Below are positions 63,709 to 64,000 of a stretch of DNA of 64,000 nt, in pieces (the first letter of the stretch is position 1; each line of letters opens with the position of its first letter). This DNA is from Ophiura sarsii (lineage: Eukaryota > Echinodermata > Ophiuroidea > Amphilepidida > Ophiuridae), in the NCBI GenBank assembly GCA_035610835.1, contig CM069452.1, positions 23,875,121-23,939,120 of the forward strand, in the 5' to 3' direction. The translations under genes were made by a program, and so were the position numbers. The notes under the pieces were generated by a model. That model was given only the letters and a program-made list of their open reading frames with translations, ran no database searches and had not been told where the DNA came from.

Positions 63709-64000
63709 GTAATAATATGCGGATTGTAGGAAAAGATTAGTATTGGCGTGTTTACAGTTGTATTTCTGTGTAGTAGATCCAGTTAATCTGCAAACAGTGA
63801 AAGAGCAAATAATTTTATTTTGAATTTTTGAATTTTGTTTACATTTTTGAAATATTTTGAAAAAAATTGAAGAATATTTTTGAAATCTTTTGAATTTTTT
63901 GATTTTTTTTTGACAATTTCAAAAATAATTCATCAAAATGTCCTTTATCTTTTCTAAAAGAACAAAATAAAACAAAAATGGCTGACTGATCGACCCTATC

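Noticed and set aside
62380..62855. Overlapping frames of 107 and 121 codons on opposite strands
   Set aside because: Both lie in a dispersed repeat (family C) and have no domain features.

Overview
The window is animal genomic DNA. It is AT-rich and intron-dense, with short coding exons bounded by GT/AG splice sites, and it is packed with small inverted-repeat elements and tRNA-derived repeats. All the coding sequence I can support belongs to one gene on the + strand: 53 consecutive internal exons of an ADGRV1 (VLGR1/GPR98/MASS1)-like very large adhesion G-protein-coupled receptor. Joined, the exons give 9,885 nt, or 3,295 codons, in one open frame. The intron phases agree at every junction, entering at phase 0 at 1998 and leaving at phase 0 at 63708. 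The signal-peptide end lies upstream of the window. The GAIN/GPS and seven-helix end lies downstream. The exact species cannot be read from the sequence. An invertebrate deuterostome (echinoderm, hemichordate or cephalochordate type) is my best inference from the intact VLGR1 architecture combined with this intron and repeat style.

Domain layout: about 22 Calx-beta repeats (20 complete and one partial at each end). Three foreign modules interrupt them. A laminin-G/pentraxin-like module is in exons 6-9 (13.3-15.5 kb). A four-cysteine PAN/apple-like segment is in exon 23 (29.1-29.4 kb). Seven EAR/EPTP repeats, predicted to form a beta-propeller, are in exons 37-41 (43.7-47.1 kb). Each module sits in the same place: after the first half of a Calx-beta repeat (V.V.W strand) and before its second half (G.v.F strand). 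LamG and the EAR block are about 1,900 residues apart, which matches my recollection of human ADGRV1. From family knowledge, the protein is a cell-surface Ca2+-binding fibre that makes extracellular links (ankle links of hair cells, periciliary links of photoreceptors in vertebrates).

Intron layout: introns make up about 85% of the window. They carry (i) TTAA-flanked foldback elements at 1.6, 8.0, 8.8, 23.2, 37.7, 39.1 and 54.1-58.3 kb; (ii) elements with TTA/TAA target duplications (PIF/Harbinger style) at 4.8, 7.7, 19.4 and 25.7 kb, one nested inside another MITE whose uninterrupted relatives are also in the window; (iii) a 2.7-kb element at 10.0-12.7 kb with a perfect 8-bp duplication and a 23-bp terminal inverted repeat, plus a small CAGGG-ended one at 38.6 kb; (iv) a 929-bp near-perfect palindrome at 40.1-41.0 kb; (v) tRNA-derived SINEs at 41.3, 46.1 and 46.4 kb and weaker ones elsewhere. 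The 9-kb intron 46 (51.1-60.1 kb) holds a 4.2-kb composite foldback element with a second inverted repeat and an approximately 170-bp repeat array inside it.

No second gene, intact tRNA, rRNA, CRISPR or prokaryotic-type operon is present.
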